Of a stretch of DNA of 64,000 bases, positions 54,909 through 62,124 are shown piece after piece; the first letter of the stretch is position 1; each line of letters starts with the position of its first letter. The position numbers were made by a program, and so were the translations under genes. Below the pieces are notes generated by a model that saw only the letters and a program-made list of their open reading frames with translations, had not been told where the DNA came from and did not search any database. Origin of the DNA: an uncultured Pelagibacteraceae bacterium (GTDB lineage: Bacteria > Pseudomonadota > Alphaproteobacteria > Pelagibacterales > Pelagibacteraceae); the NCBI GenBank assembly GCA_902619495.1, contig CACNEM010000004.1, forward strand, positions 1 to 64,000, written 5' to 3'.

Positions 54909-56455
54909 TGATTAAAATGTCTTATACCAGTAAAAAACATTTTAATTTTTGCTTTATTAGCTAAATTTATAATCTCTTGATCTTTAATTGAACCACCTGG
55001 TTGGACTATTGTTTTTACACCAGCTTTAATAAGAGTGTTTACTCCATCCACAAAAGGAAAAAAAGCATCTGATGCAGCTATTGAATTTTTAATTTTAGAG
55101 GATTGGAATTGTTTAGCTTTTTGGACTGCAATTTTACAACTATCTAATCTACTTGGTTGACCAGCGCCAATTCCAATTGTTGAAAAATTTTTACACAAAA
55201 CAATTGCATTTGATTTGACATACTTGCAAACATTGAATGCAAAGTGAATTTCAGCTAACTCTTTTTTGTTAGGTTTTAGCTTGGTCACACATTTCAACTT
55301 TTTTTTGTCTATAATAACTTTATCCTTGCTCTGAAGTAAAAAAGAGCCGTCAAATGATTTTACAGAAGTGAGACTATTCATTTTAAAATTAGTAATATCA
55401 ATTATTCTTAAATTTTTCTTTTTTTTAAGTATTTCTAAAGATTGTTTCTCAAAGCCTTTCGCAAGTATAACTTCTAAAAAATTCTTATTTATTTCAGATG
55501 CAATTTTTTTGTTAATTTTATAATTACAAGCAATAACTCCCCCAAAAGCACTTATTGGATCAGATGCATAAGCATTTTTAAATGAACTTAATTGGTCCTT
55601 ATTTTCAGAAACACCACATGGGTTTGCATGTTTAATGATTACTGTTCCAGAATCTTTCTTCAATGAAGTTAAAATCTCTAAAGAAGCGAACATATCATTA
55701 TAATTGTTGTAACTTAGTTCTTTTCCATGAAGTTGAGCAAAACCTAATTGTTTATCGTTATAGTCACTTACGTAAATTGAGCTTTGTTGATGAGGATTTT
55801 CTCCGTATCTTAAATTTTGCAGTTTTCTTCCAAAAATTGTTTTTCTTTCGGGAAACTCAATATTTAATTTTTTATTAAACCAATTAGAAATCATTGCATC
55901 ATAATAAGCAGTAAGCCCAAATGCTTTTGAAGACATCAATTCCCGAAACTTTAAACTAGTTTTACCTTTATTTTGTTCTAACTCTCTAATCAAATTCAAG
56001 TAATCATTTTTATTTGTGATAATTGTTACATTTTTAAAGTTTTTTGCTGCTGCCCGAACCATTGTAGGCCCACCTATATCAATATTTTCTATAATATTTT
56101 TTGAGCTTTTTGAAAATCTCACGATCTTCTGGAACGGATAAAAGTTGACAACTATTAAATCAAGTGATGGAAACTTTTGTTTTTTCATTTCATTTTTATG
56201 AGTTTTGTTTTGTCTATCATGTAGAATTCCAGCGTGAATTTTTGGGTGTAATGTTTTTACTCTTCCATCCAGCATTTCCTTAAAGCCAGTATATTTACTC
56301 AATTCAGTACATTTATAACCAAGTCTTTTAATTGATTTGTAAGTACCGCCTGAGCTTATAATATTAATATTAAATTTTTTTAAATTTTTTAATAAAGGAA
56401 TAATATTTTCTTTATCAGAAACAGATATCAATGCATTTTTTATTTTCAATTTCAT
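54905..56455 (-). CDS. purH: Bifunctional AICAR formyltransferase/IMP cyclohydrolase
   Basis: A 516-residue enzyme for the last two steps of purine synthesis. The N-terminal cyclohydrolase has ALISVSDKENIIPLLKNL and MLDGRVKTLHPKIHAGIL. The C-terminal transformylase has RYGENPHQQSSIY, VIIKHANPCGVS (catalytic Lys-His) and AASDAFFPFVDGV. ATG at 56455 is preferred over 56482, which would overlap the heparinase-like gene. The gene also uses AICAR released by HisFH. Confidence 0.97.
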   Translation of the reverse strand: MKLKIKNALISVSDKENIIPLLKNLKKFNINIISSGGTYKSIKRLGYKCTELSKYTGFKEMLDGRVKTLHPKIHAGILHDRQNKTHKNEMKKQKFPSLDLIVVNFYPFQKIVRFSKSSKNIIENIDIGGPTMVRAAAKNFKNVTIITNKNDYLNLIRELEQNKGKTSLKFRELMSSKAFGLTAYYDAMISNWFNKKLNIEFPERKTIFGRKLQNLRYGENPHQQSSIYVSDYNDKQLGFAQLHGKELSYNNYNDMFASLEILTSLKKDSGTVIIKHANPCGVSENKDQLSSFKNAYASDPISAFGGVIACNYKINKKIASEINKNFLEVILAKGFEKQSLEILKKKKNLRIIDITNFKMNSLTSVKSFDGSFLLQSKDKVIIDKKKLKCVTKLKPNKKELAEIHFAFNVCKYVKSNAIVLCKNFSTIGIGAGQPSRLDSCKIAVQKAKQFQSSKIKNSIAASDAFFPFVDGVNTLIKAGVKTIVQPGGSIKDQEIINLANKAKIKMFFTGIRHFNH

Positions 56456-56457
56456 CT

Positions 56458-58092
56458 TTAGATTTTTTTGGCTATTTCCCAATAAAAAGATTTATTTTTA
56501 TTTACTAAATTACCAGTAAAGGTTATACAAGTGCTATCTAATATTTTCTTTCCTCCTAAAAAAATACTTTTTTCTATCTCTAAGATCTCCTCCTTAACAG
56601 TAAAAATCAGCGATTTATTCTTTGATATTTGTAATAGTACACTATTTCCGCTCATAGTTTTAACAGCTGTGAGGGAGGGATTTAGATGAAATCTAAAATT
56701 GTATCTAATAGGCAATCCATCGCTTTTTTTGACAATGTGATCTATTCCCTGAAGATGATTTTTTTGTTTATCAATATAAATTTCTCTTTTATGGATACAT
56801 CTAAATTTTTTCTCATACCCATCGTGAAAAGTTGAACACCCTATATGATTAATATCATTTTTAATTTTTACTTCAGAAGTTTTAAAAGTATTTTTTATCG
56901 AACTACCATAAATGTTATTTAAAAGTTTGTTACTTTCAAATTTATTTATAGTTGTATCATTAATTGTAAGTGTAGAGTGACTTGCTGTAAATTTACTAAT
57001 AAGTTCCGCTTTTGCAGATATTTTATTTCCAAAACCGCAGTTCGTAATAATTTTAATTCCATCTAAGTAATATTCAAATGATAAAGGACCGGACTGGTAA
57101 TCTCTAGAAAAATTTTTACTTGGAGGACAACCAACATCAAAGTAAAAAGTTTGGTTTTTAACTTTAGCAAAAAATATTCCTCCAATAATATTTTTTTTGC
57201 TCTTTCTAGTTTTATTTAAATATTCCTCAAAATTATCTAAGTGAATTTCAGAGGCACCATTAAAAAAAGGTATACTATTATCTGGTGTTTTAATTAAGTT
57301 TAGACAAGTAAGATTTTTTTCAACAATATCTTCTAAAAATTCTGGAATATATTGTTGTGCGTCTTTTATACTTTCAAAACATAAAATTAAATATTTAGAC
57401 AAAAGAACTAGATGATTTGGATTTCTTGACAATGGAAATCCATCAGCATCAAAGTTATACTTAACAAATTTTTCTAATTCTTTAATACCTATTTCAAAAT
57501 TTTCTTTGTATTCTTTAAAAACTAAACCCGATAAAATTAAAGCTGCTAAAATTTCTATTTTTTTTATATGATCGTTCTCAAATCTTATATTTTTTTTTAA
57601 ATGATTACATTGTGAAATTATATTTAGGAAAAATTTTTTCTTAAAATCAAAAGTTCCGTTATTAATTATTATATCAACATTTAAAATCCAACTTATGACT
57701 CTAGAACTTAATGTTGAAGTCTCCCAGACGCCTCTTTTAAAGTTTGAATATTTTAACGACCATAGATATATTATTTTCTGAATATTTTTTCCGTCTGCCT
57801 TTCTGTCAATTAAATTGAGCCACAAAAAATTATGATAATCTTTAAGATTTTTATTTTTTCTTTCAATCCAAAATTCATTTGGATTTATTTCACTTATTTT
57901 AAAACTTTTCTTTTTGTAAGGTGATATTATTGAGAGTAAAAAAGGATTAGGACTAAAGTATATTTGCGTTGGTATTTTAGTCTTCAAAGAATTATTATAA
58001 AAACTTGTTGAAAAATAGATTTTTTTAACAAATTTTATTAAGCTGATTTGAATAGCTGCTAAATAATAATAGGCGCCTTTTAAGCCAAACAT
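56458..58092 (-). CDS. Heparinase II/III-family protein
   Basis: A 544-residue protein. The N-terminal half is a long alpha-rich domain (IIYLWSLKYSNFKRGVWETST, WILNVDIIINN). The C-terminal half is beta-rich with HSTLTINDT-type (SHSTLTINDTTIN), IHKREIYIDKQKNHLQGID and RFHLNPSLTAV, as in Hepar_II_III lyases. These cleave acidic polysaccharides by beta-elimination; the substrate here is unknown. Alphaproteobacteria often have such a gene next to purH, here with rpe 3 bp upstream. No clear signal peptide is visible. Confidence 0.85.
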   Translation of the reverse strand: MFGLKGAYYYLAAIQISLIKFVKKIYFSTSFYNNSLKTKIPTQIYFSPNPFLLSIISPYKKKSFKISEINPNEFWIERKNKNLKDYHNFLWLNLIDRKADGKNIQKIIYLWSLKYSNFKRGVWETSTLSSRVISWILNVDIIINNGTFDFKKKFFLNIISQCNHLKKNIRFENDHIKKIEILAALILSGLVFKEYKENFEIGIKELEKFVKYNFDADGFPLSRNPNHLVLLSKYLILCFESIKDAQQYIPEFLEDIVEKNLTCLNLIKTPDNSIPFFNGASEIHLDNFEEYLNKTRKSKKNIIGGIFFAKVKNQTFYFDVGCPPSKNFSRDYQSGPLSFEYYLDGIKIITNCGFGNKISAKAELISKFTASHSTLTINDTTINKFESNKLLNNIYGSSIKNTFKTSEVKIKNDINHIGCSTFHDGYEKKFRCIHKREIYIDKQKNHLQGIDHIVKKSDGLPIRYNFRFHLNPSLTAVKTMSGNSVLLQISKNKSLIFTVKEEILEIEKSIFLGGKKILDSTCITFTGNLVNKNKSFYWEIAKKI

Positions 58093-58095
58093 TAA

Positions 58096-58758
58096 TTAAT
58101 TTTTTCTAAGTATCTCTATATTTTTTTTTAGGTCACCTTTATTTTCTTTAAAGATTGTTGATCCTGAAACTAGTATATTTGCCCCTGCTTGTTTTGCTAA
58201 AGTACAATTTTTAAAATTAATTCCTCCATCAATCTCTATATCTACTGATAAATTTTTTTTATTGATAATCTCTTTAACTTTTCTTGTTTTTTCAAGAACT
58301 TCTGGCATAAACTCCTGTCCACCAAATCCCGGTTCAACACTCATTATTAATACTAAATCTATTTTATCTAAATATTTTTCAATAAGATCTATTTTTGATT
58401 TTGGTTTTAATGAAATTCCTACTTTTTTATTTTCTTTTCTAATAAGTTCAATCGTATTTAGTGTGTCTTTTGTAGCTTCAGGATGGAAAGTTATTATATC
58501 TGCACCTGCATTTGCAAAGTCCTTAATAAAGTTATCTACTGGCGATATCATTAAGTGCACATCAAAAGTTTTTTGAGTCAGTGGTCTTAATTTCTTAATA
58601 ACTTCTGGACCAATAGTAAGATTAGGAACGAAATGACCATCCATAACATCGATATGTATGTAATCGGCACCCGCTTTTTCTAAAGAGATTACTTCACTAC
58701 CAAGTTTGCTAAAGTCAGCTGATAAAATAGACGGTGAAATTTTGATCACGTTACCCAT
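58096..58758 (-). CDS. rpe: Ribulose-phosphate 3-epimerase
   Basis: A 220-residue TIM barrel of the pentose phosphate pathway. Markers are ISPSILSADFSKLG, YIHIDVMDGHFVPNLTIGP (metal ligands and catalytic Asp) and LIMSVEPGFGGQEFMPE, ending ANILVSGSTIF. It is upstream of the heparinase-like gene with a 3-bp gap. Confidence 0.98.
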   Translation of the reverse strand: MGNVIKISPSILSADFSKLGSEVISLEKAGADYIHIDVMDGHFVPNLTIGPEVIKKLRPLTQKTFDVHLMISPVDNFIKDFANAGADIITFHPEATKDTLNTIELIRKENKKVGISLKPKSKIDLIEKYLDKIDLVLIMSVEPGFGGQEFMPEVLEKTRKVKEIINKKNLSVDIEIDGGINFKNCTLAKQAGANILVSGSTIFKENKGDLKKNIEILRKN

Positions 58759-58801
58759 CCTTTACTTATATTTTAATACAAAACTTTGTCAAAAATTAAG
58801 A

Positions 58802-59137
58802 TCAATTGAACAGTTGATATAATTGTCTCGAAAAATCACTTTCTAATGGAAATGCAAGCATTCCCCACACATCGTACCCAAGTATCCATGGCATAGCGTA
58901 AAACCTGAAAAGATAAAAGAACCATGCCACGTATAAAGCTATAAAAGGGCCAAATAAGAAACTTGGAGTAATAAATTTAAATAAATTAATTATTGGGTTC
59001 GTATATTTCACAAAAACTCTCATGAAAAAGAATGTGGAGTCCTCCCTTTGAAAAATATTCATGAAGGCTCGGCCAATAAGAGTCCACATTATTGTTCCTA
59101 ACACGTAGTCTAAAACTATTGCCCATGTTGGTATCAT
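58802..59137 (-). CDS. Conserved small membrane protein, YggT-like layout
   Basis: A 111-residue protein starting MIPTWAIVLDYVLGTIMWTL, with two or three membrane segments separated by a segment containing NPIINLFKFITPSFLFGPF. The repeated 'NP...ITP..L.P' pattern is reminiscent of YggT family proteins, but I cannot confirm membership. It follows the symporter terminator and therefore needs its own promoter between 59138 and 59167. Confidence 0.75.
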   Translation of the reverse strand: MIPTWAIVLDYVLGTIMWTLIGRAFMNIFQREDSTFFFMRVFVKYTNPIINLFKFITPSFLFGPFIALYVAWFFYLFRFYAMPWILGYDVWGMLAFPLESDFSRQLYQLFN

Positions 59138-59167
59138 ATTCTTAAAGTATCATGATTTAGGTAAAAA

Positions 59168-59194
59168 AAAAGGGGCGAAAAATTCGCCCCTTTT
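59168..59194 (-). terminator. Rho-independent terminator after the symporter operon
   Basis: A 12-bp stem, AAAAGGGGCGAA (59168-59179) with TTCGCCCCTTTT (59183-59194), and an AAA loop. On the minus strand a run of T follows (9 A on the plus strand at 59163-59171, part of it in the stem). It ends transcription of the symporter genes 20 bp after the large-subunit stop codon. One of only two strong hairpin terminators seen. Confidence 0.93.
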
Positions 59195-59213
59195 AATTTT
59201 AAATAATTATTTA

Positions 59214-61070
59214 TTAGTGTTGCTTACCAAGAATAGCCTTACCTGTCGGTATTCTTGTATCGTCTACTAATTTTTGTGTAGCTGGACTTGGCTCTTTAGT
59301 CATTAAACTGACTACCACCATTACAACTAAACAAATTGGTGCTCCAATTAAACCAAATCTTAAGTGGTCAATACCTAAGAAAGGAGTATTTACACCGCCC
59401 CATATTGGAACTGAGAATTTAGGGAACACCCACGTTAAGTAAACTGTTCCTGAAATAATTCCCGCCAAGATACCTGCGATTGCACCTTCTCTAGTAGCTC
59501 TCTTCCACCATACACCAAGTACAAGTGGGAAGAATAAACCTGACATTGCAAAGTCGAATGCCCAAGCAACCGAACCTAAGATACTTGTTAGCCTGAATGA
59601 GGCTATGTAAGCACCAGCAGCTCCGATTATTACTAGAAGTGTACGAGCAACTAATAGTCTTTTAGCAGTTTCCGCTTTTGGATTTATGATCTTGTAGTAA
59701 ATGTCGTGTGATAACGCATTTGAGATCGCTAAAACTAATCCATCGGCAGTTGACATGGCAGCAGCCATACCACCAGCAAACACTAGTCCTGAGATTACGA
59801 ACGGTAGACCTGCTACTTCTGGAGTAGCTAATACTACAACGTCACCTCTCATGAACCATTCGTTCAACTGAAGTATTCCGTCACCATTAAAGTCTGCTAT
59901 AAATACTTGCTTAACTTCAGACCATCTTTGTACCCACTCTATCGACTGAACTTCAGAAATAGATTTTCCGATAATTCCAGTTGGTAGATTTGGATCCATT
60001 AATGCCAATTTAGACAAAGTCGCTAACATAGGCGCTGAAGAGTAAAGTAAGAAAATAAAGAATAGCGACCAAGCTACTGATTTTCTTGCTGCTCTTACTG
60101 TAGGAGTTGTAAAGTATCTCATTAAGATATGAGGTAACGATGCAGTTCCCACCATCATACAAATCGCTAACGATAAGTATTTCCAGACAGCCATTCCACC
60201 TTCAGGTACTCCAGAGTGAGTTCCAGAGATGTATTTCAATCCTCCTGGTACCCCAGCTGCTTTCATATCTGCGGCGCTATTTTTAACTAGTCCAAATTGT
60301 TGTTCAAGTTCGCCAAGTCTTGCAACTTCATCACCTAACATTAAGTGAGGGAAAATTCCTCCACCTACGTTAGAACTAATCCAGAATACTGGTATTAAGT
60401 ATGCGATGATTAATACAATGTACTGAGCAACCTGTGTCCAAGTTACGGCTCTCATTCCACCAAGCATTGAACAGATAAGGATACTTATTAATCCTACCCA
60501 TACACCCGCTTCGAATGGAATTCCAAGAGCTCTAGAAGCAATTGTTCCCGTAGCATTAATTTGTGCTGTTACGTAAGTAAATGATGCTATAAAGAGCACG
60601 AATACTGATGCAGCTCTCACCGCATTTCCACCGTATCGTGTTCCGATAAAATCAGGAACTGTGTAACATCCAAACTTTCTTAGGTACGGAGCCATTAGAG
60701 TTGCAACAAGTACATATCCACCTGTCCAACCTACTAAGAAGGCCATATAAGTATAGCCACCAAAGTAAACTCCACCCGCTAAAGCTACGAATGATGCACC
60801 TGACATCCAGTCAGCTGCTGTTGCCATCCCGTTAAACACGGTTGGCACTTGTCTTCCTGCAACATAGTAGGCATCTACTTGAATGGTTCTTGATAAATAA
60901 CCGATTAAGGCATAAATCAATACCGTGAAAGCCACGAACATCACTCCGATGTTTTTAGCTGACACACCTGCTTGCTCTGCTAATGCCATCAAAATGATGA
61001 ACACTATAAAGCCACCAGTGTAGGTACCATATATTTTAGGAAGGTTTTGTATAAAATCTCCTTTAAACAT
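59214..61070 (-). CDS. Sodium:solute symporter large subunit (ActP-like, paired with DUF4212 protein)
   Basis: A 618-residue SSS-family transporter with about 13 helices: QVDAYYVAGRQVPTVFNGMA, ADWMSGASFVALAGGVYF, GTASLPHILMRYFTTPTV and the sodium-site region AAAMSTADGLVLAISNALSHD. The pairing with a DUF4212 small subunit points to the TIGR03648-like class. Between two helices (residues 360-410), an extramembrane loop contains DFNGDGILQLNE (393-404), a perfect EF-hand calcium loop. Substrate is likely acetate or another short carboxylate, inferred from acs 1 kb away. G+C is higher than the neighbours, suggesting strong expression. Confidence 0.93.
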   Translation of the reverse strand: MFKGDFIQNLPKIYGTYTGGFIVFIILMALAEQAGVSAKNIGVMFVAFTVLIYALIGYLSRTIQVDAYYVAGRQVPTVFNGMATAADWMSGASFVALAGGVYFGGYTYMAFLVGWTGGYVLVATLMAPYLRKFGCYTVPDFIGTRYGGNAVRAASVFVLFIASFTYVTAQINATGTIASRALGIPFEAGVWVGLISILICSMLGGMRAVTWTQVAQYIVLIIAYLIPVFWISSNVGGGIFPHLMLGDEVARLGELEQQFGLVKNSAADMKAAGVPGGLKYISGTHSGVPEGGMAVWKYLSLAICMMVGTASLPHILMRYFTTPTVRAARKSVAWSLFFIFLLYSSAPMLATLSKLALMDPNLPTGIIGKSISEVQSIEWVQRWSEVKQVFIADFNGDGILQLNEWFMRGDVVVLATPEVAGLPFVISGLVFAGGMAAAMSTADGLVLAISNALSHDIYYKIINPKAETAKRLLVARTLLVIIGAAGAYIASFRLTSILGSVAWAFDFAMSGLFFPLVLGVWWKRATREGAIAGILAGIISGTVYLTWVFPKFSVPIWGGVNTPFLGIDHLRFGLIGAPICLVVMVVVSLMTKEPSPATQKLVDDTRIPTGKAILGKQH

Positions 61071-61327
61071 TAGTCATCCTCTCTTTCTGAGAAACCATGT
61101 TCTTCGTCGATTTTTTCTTGTTTATTTGCAGTCCAAAACAAAATTATCACAAAGGCAAGAAGTGAACCTTGCGCAGTCATGTAATATGCTAGTGGATAGC
61201 CAAGAAAAGACATCGTGTTCAGTTCTGAACCAAACATGAAGATCACTAATGAGAAGAAAGCCCAAAGAACCAATGTTACTATCATATGGTTTTTGGTCTT
61301 ATTCCAATATGCGTCTTTATTTGACAT
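61070..61327 (-). CDS. Symporter small subunit (DUF4212)
   Basis: An 85-residue protein with two membrane segments (MIVTLVLWAFFSLVIFMFG and YYMTAQGSLLAFVIILFW) and the DUF4212 start AYWNKTKNH, which pairs with the SSS large subunit. The start is preceded by an excellent Shine-Dalgarno GGGGGA, 3 bases before the ATG-proximal region. The stop codon shares a base with the large-subunit start. Two palindromes lie just upstream. Confidence 0.95.
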   Translation of the reverse strand: MSNKDAYWNKTKNHMIVTLVLWAFFSLVIFMFGSELNTMSFLGYPLAYYMTAQGSLLAFVIILFWTANKQEKIDEEHGFSEREDD

Positions 61328-61349
61328 ATTTCCCCCTATTTATTTTTTA

Positions 61350-61367
61350 ACTTTTTACGTAAAAAGT
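61350..61367. promoter_or_regulatory. Perfect 18-bp palindrome upstream of symporter operon
   Basis: ACTTTTTACGTAAAAAGT reads the same on both strands. It lies 23-40 bases before the small-subunit ATG, between the likely promoter and the ribosome binding site. It is a candidate operator for a dimeric regulator, or an RNA hairpin in the leader. Confidence 0.6.
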
Positions 61368-61388
61368 ACTCTTGTTGCTGGGAAGCAT

Positions 61389-61401
61389 ACTCATTATGAG
61401 T
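61389..61401. promoter_or_regulatory. Second inverted repeat upstream of symporter operon
   Basis: ACTCAT-t-ATGAGT, a perfect 6+1+6 inverted repeat, 21 bases upstream of the first palindrome. The centre-to-centre distance is about 36 bp. The spacer 61328-61482 also has to contain the promoter of the divergent unknown gene. Confidence 0.5.
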
Positions 61402-61482
61402 TGAATTAAAAGAGAAAAAAGGACCCCAAAACCAAATTGAAATGCTATAAGACAAGTAAATAAAGGGTTTTTTAAATACAAC

Positions 61483-62124
61483 GTGAAATTGAATCTAAAT
61501 AAATTGCGAAACACTCTTAGAACCACTCTAATTAGCGTTTGGGAATATGTAATTCCGATTTGGAAAATTTCCGGTTTATTTAAAAGCATAAAATCAAAAA
61601 AGGATCTAGAAAATTTTATTCAAGAGAGATCTGCTCATGTTACTCAAACAACTCTCTACGGTTATTTAAAAACTAGAATTGGAGTTAAATATATAGCAAT
61701 GATGGAAGATGAAAGGTTTCTAAAGTCAATCAATATTGCAAAGTGGAATATTTATGTGGTTGCTTTAGCTGACTGTGCTTTTTATGTTTTTTCTTATTTG
61801 ATATCAGAAAAAAATTTAAAAGCAAATGACTGTAAGGAAATTTTTTTAAATATTATAGAAAAAGAAAAAAGCAACGGTCTAAGTGATGAAATTTATGAAA
61901 GTGCGAAAAAAAATTTTCTTCTGAGAATAGAAAAAGTGAATTTTCATAAGTATTATTTAGAAGATCCATTTAAAGAAAGCGGAGAAGCTTTATATTACTG
62001 GTCTCCAATAGCTGATGAATTAAAAACTCTAGATAAAAAAATTGTACTTAATTCAATCTCATTAAAATGGGGATTAATGAAAGATGAATTCAAAAAATTA
62101 ACCAAAGATTTAAATTTTAATTAA
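61483..62124 (+). CDS. Unrecognised conserved-looking protein between symporter and acs
   Basis: A 213-residue protein that I do not recognise. It is largely helical and charged. An amphipathic N-terminus ([23 protein letters not shown]) is followed by [25 protein letters not shown] (in pieces), a segment [19 protein letters not shown] that could be a buried helix, and [16 protein letters not shown] near the end. No signal peptide or catalytic motif is evident. Its stop overlaps the acs stop by 4 bp, and it diverges from the DUF4212 gene. Location between acetate uptake and activation genes hints at a link to carboxylate metabolism, nothing more. Confidence 0.78.
   Translation: MKLNLNKLRNTLRTTLISVWEYVIPIWKISGLFKSIKSKKDLENFIQERSAHVTQTTLYGYLKTRIGVKYIAMMEDERFLKSINIAKWNIYVVALADCAFYVFSYLISEKNLKANDCKEIFLNIIEKEKSNGLSDEIYESAKKNFLLRIEKVNFHKYYLEDPFKESGEALYYWSPIADELKTLDKKIVLNSISLKWGLMKDEFKKLTKDLNFN

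Noticed and set aside
61347-61589. An 80-codon minus-strand frame upstream of the symporter small subunit.
   Set aside because: It runs through both palindromes and overlaps the start of the unknown plus-strand gene; composition is not protein-like.
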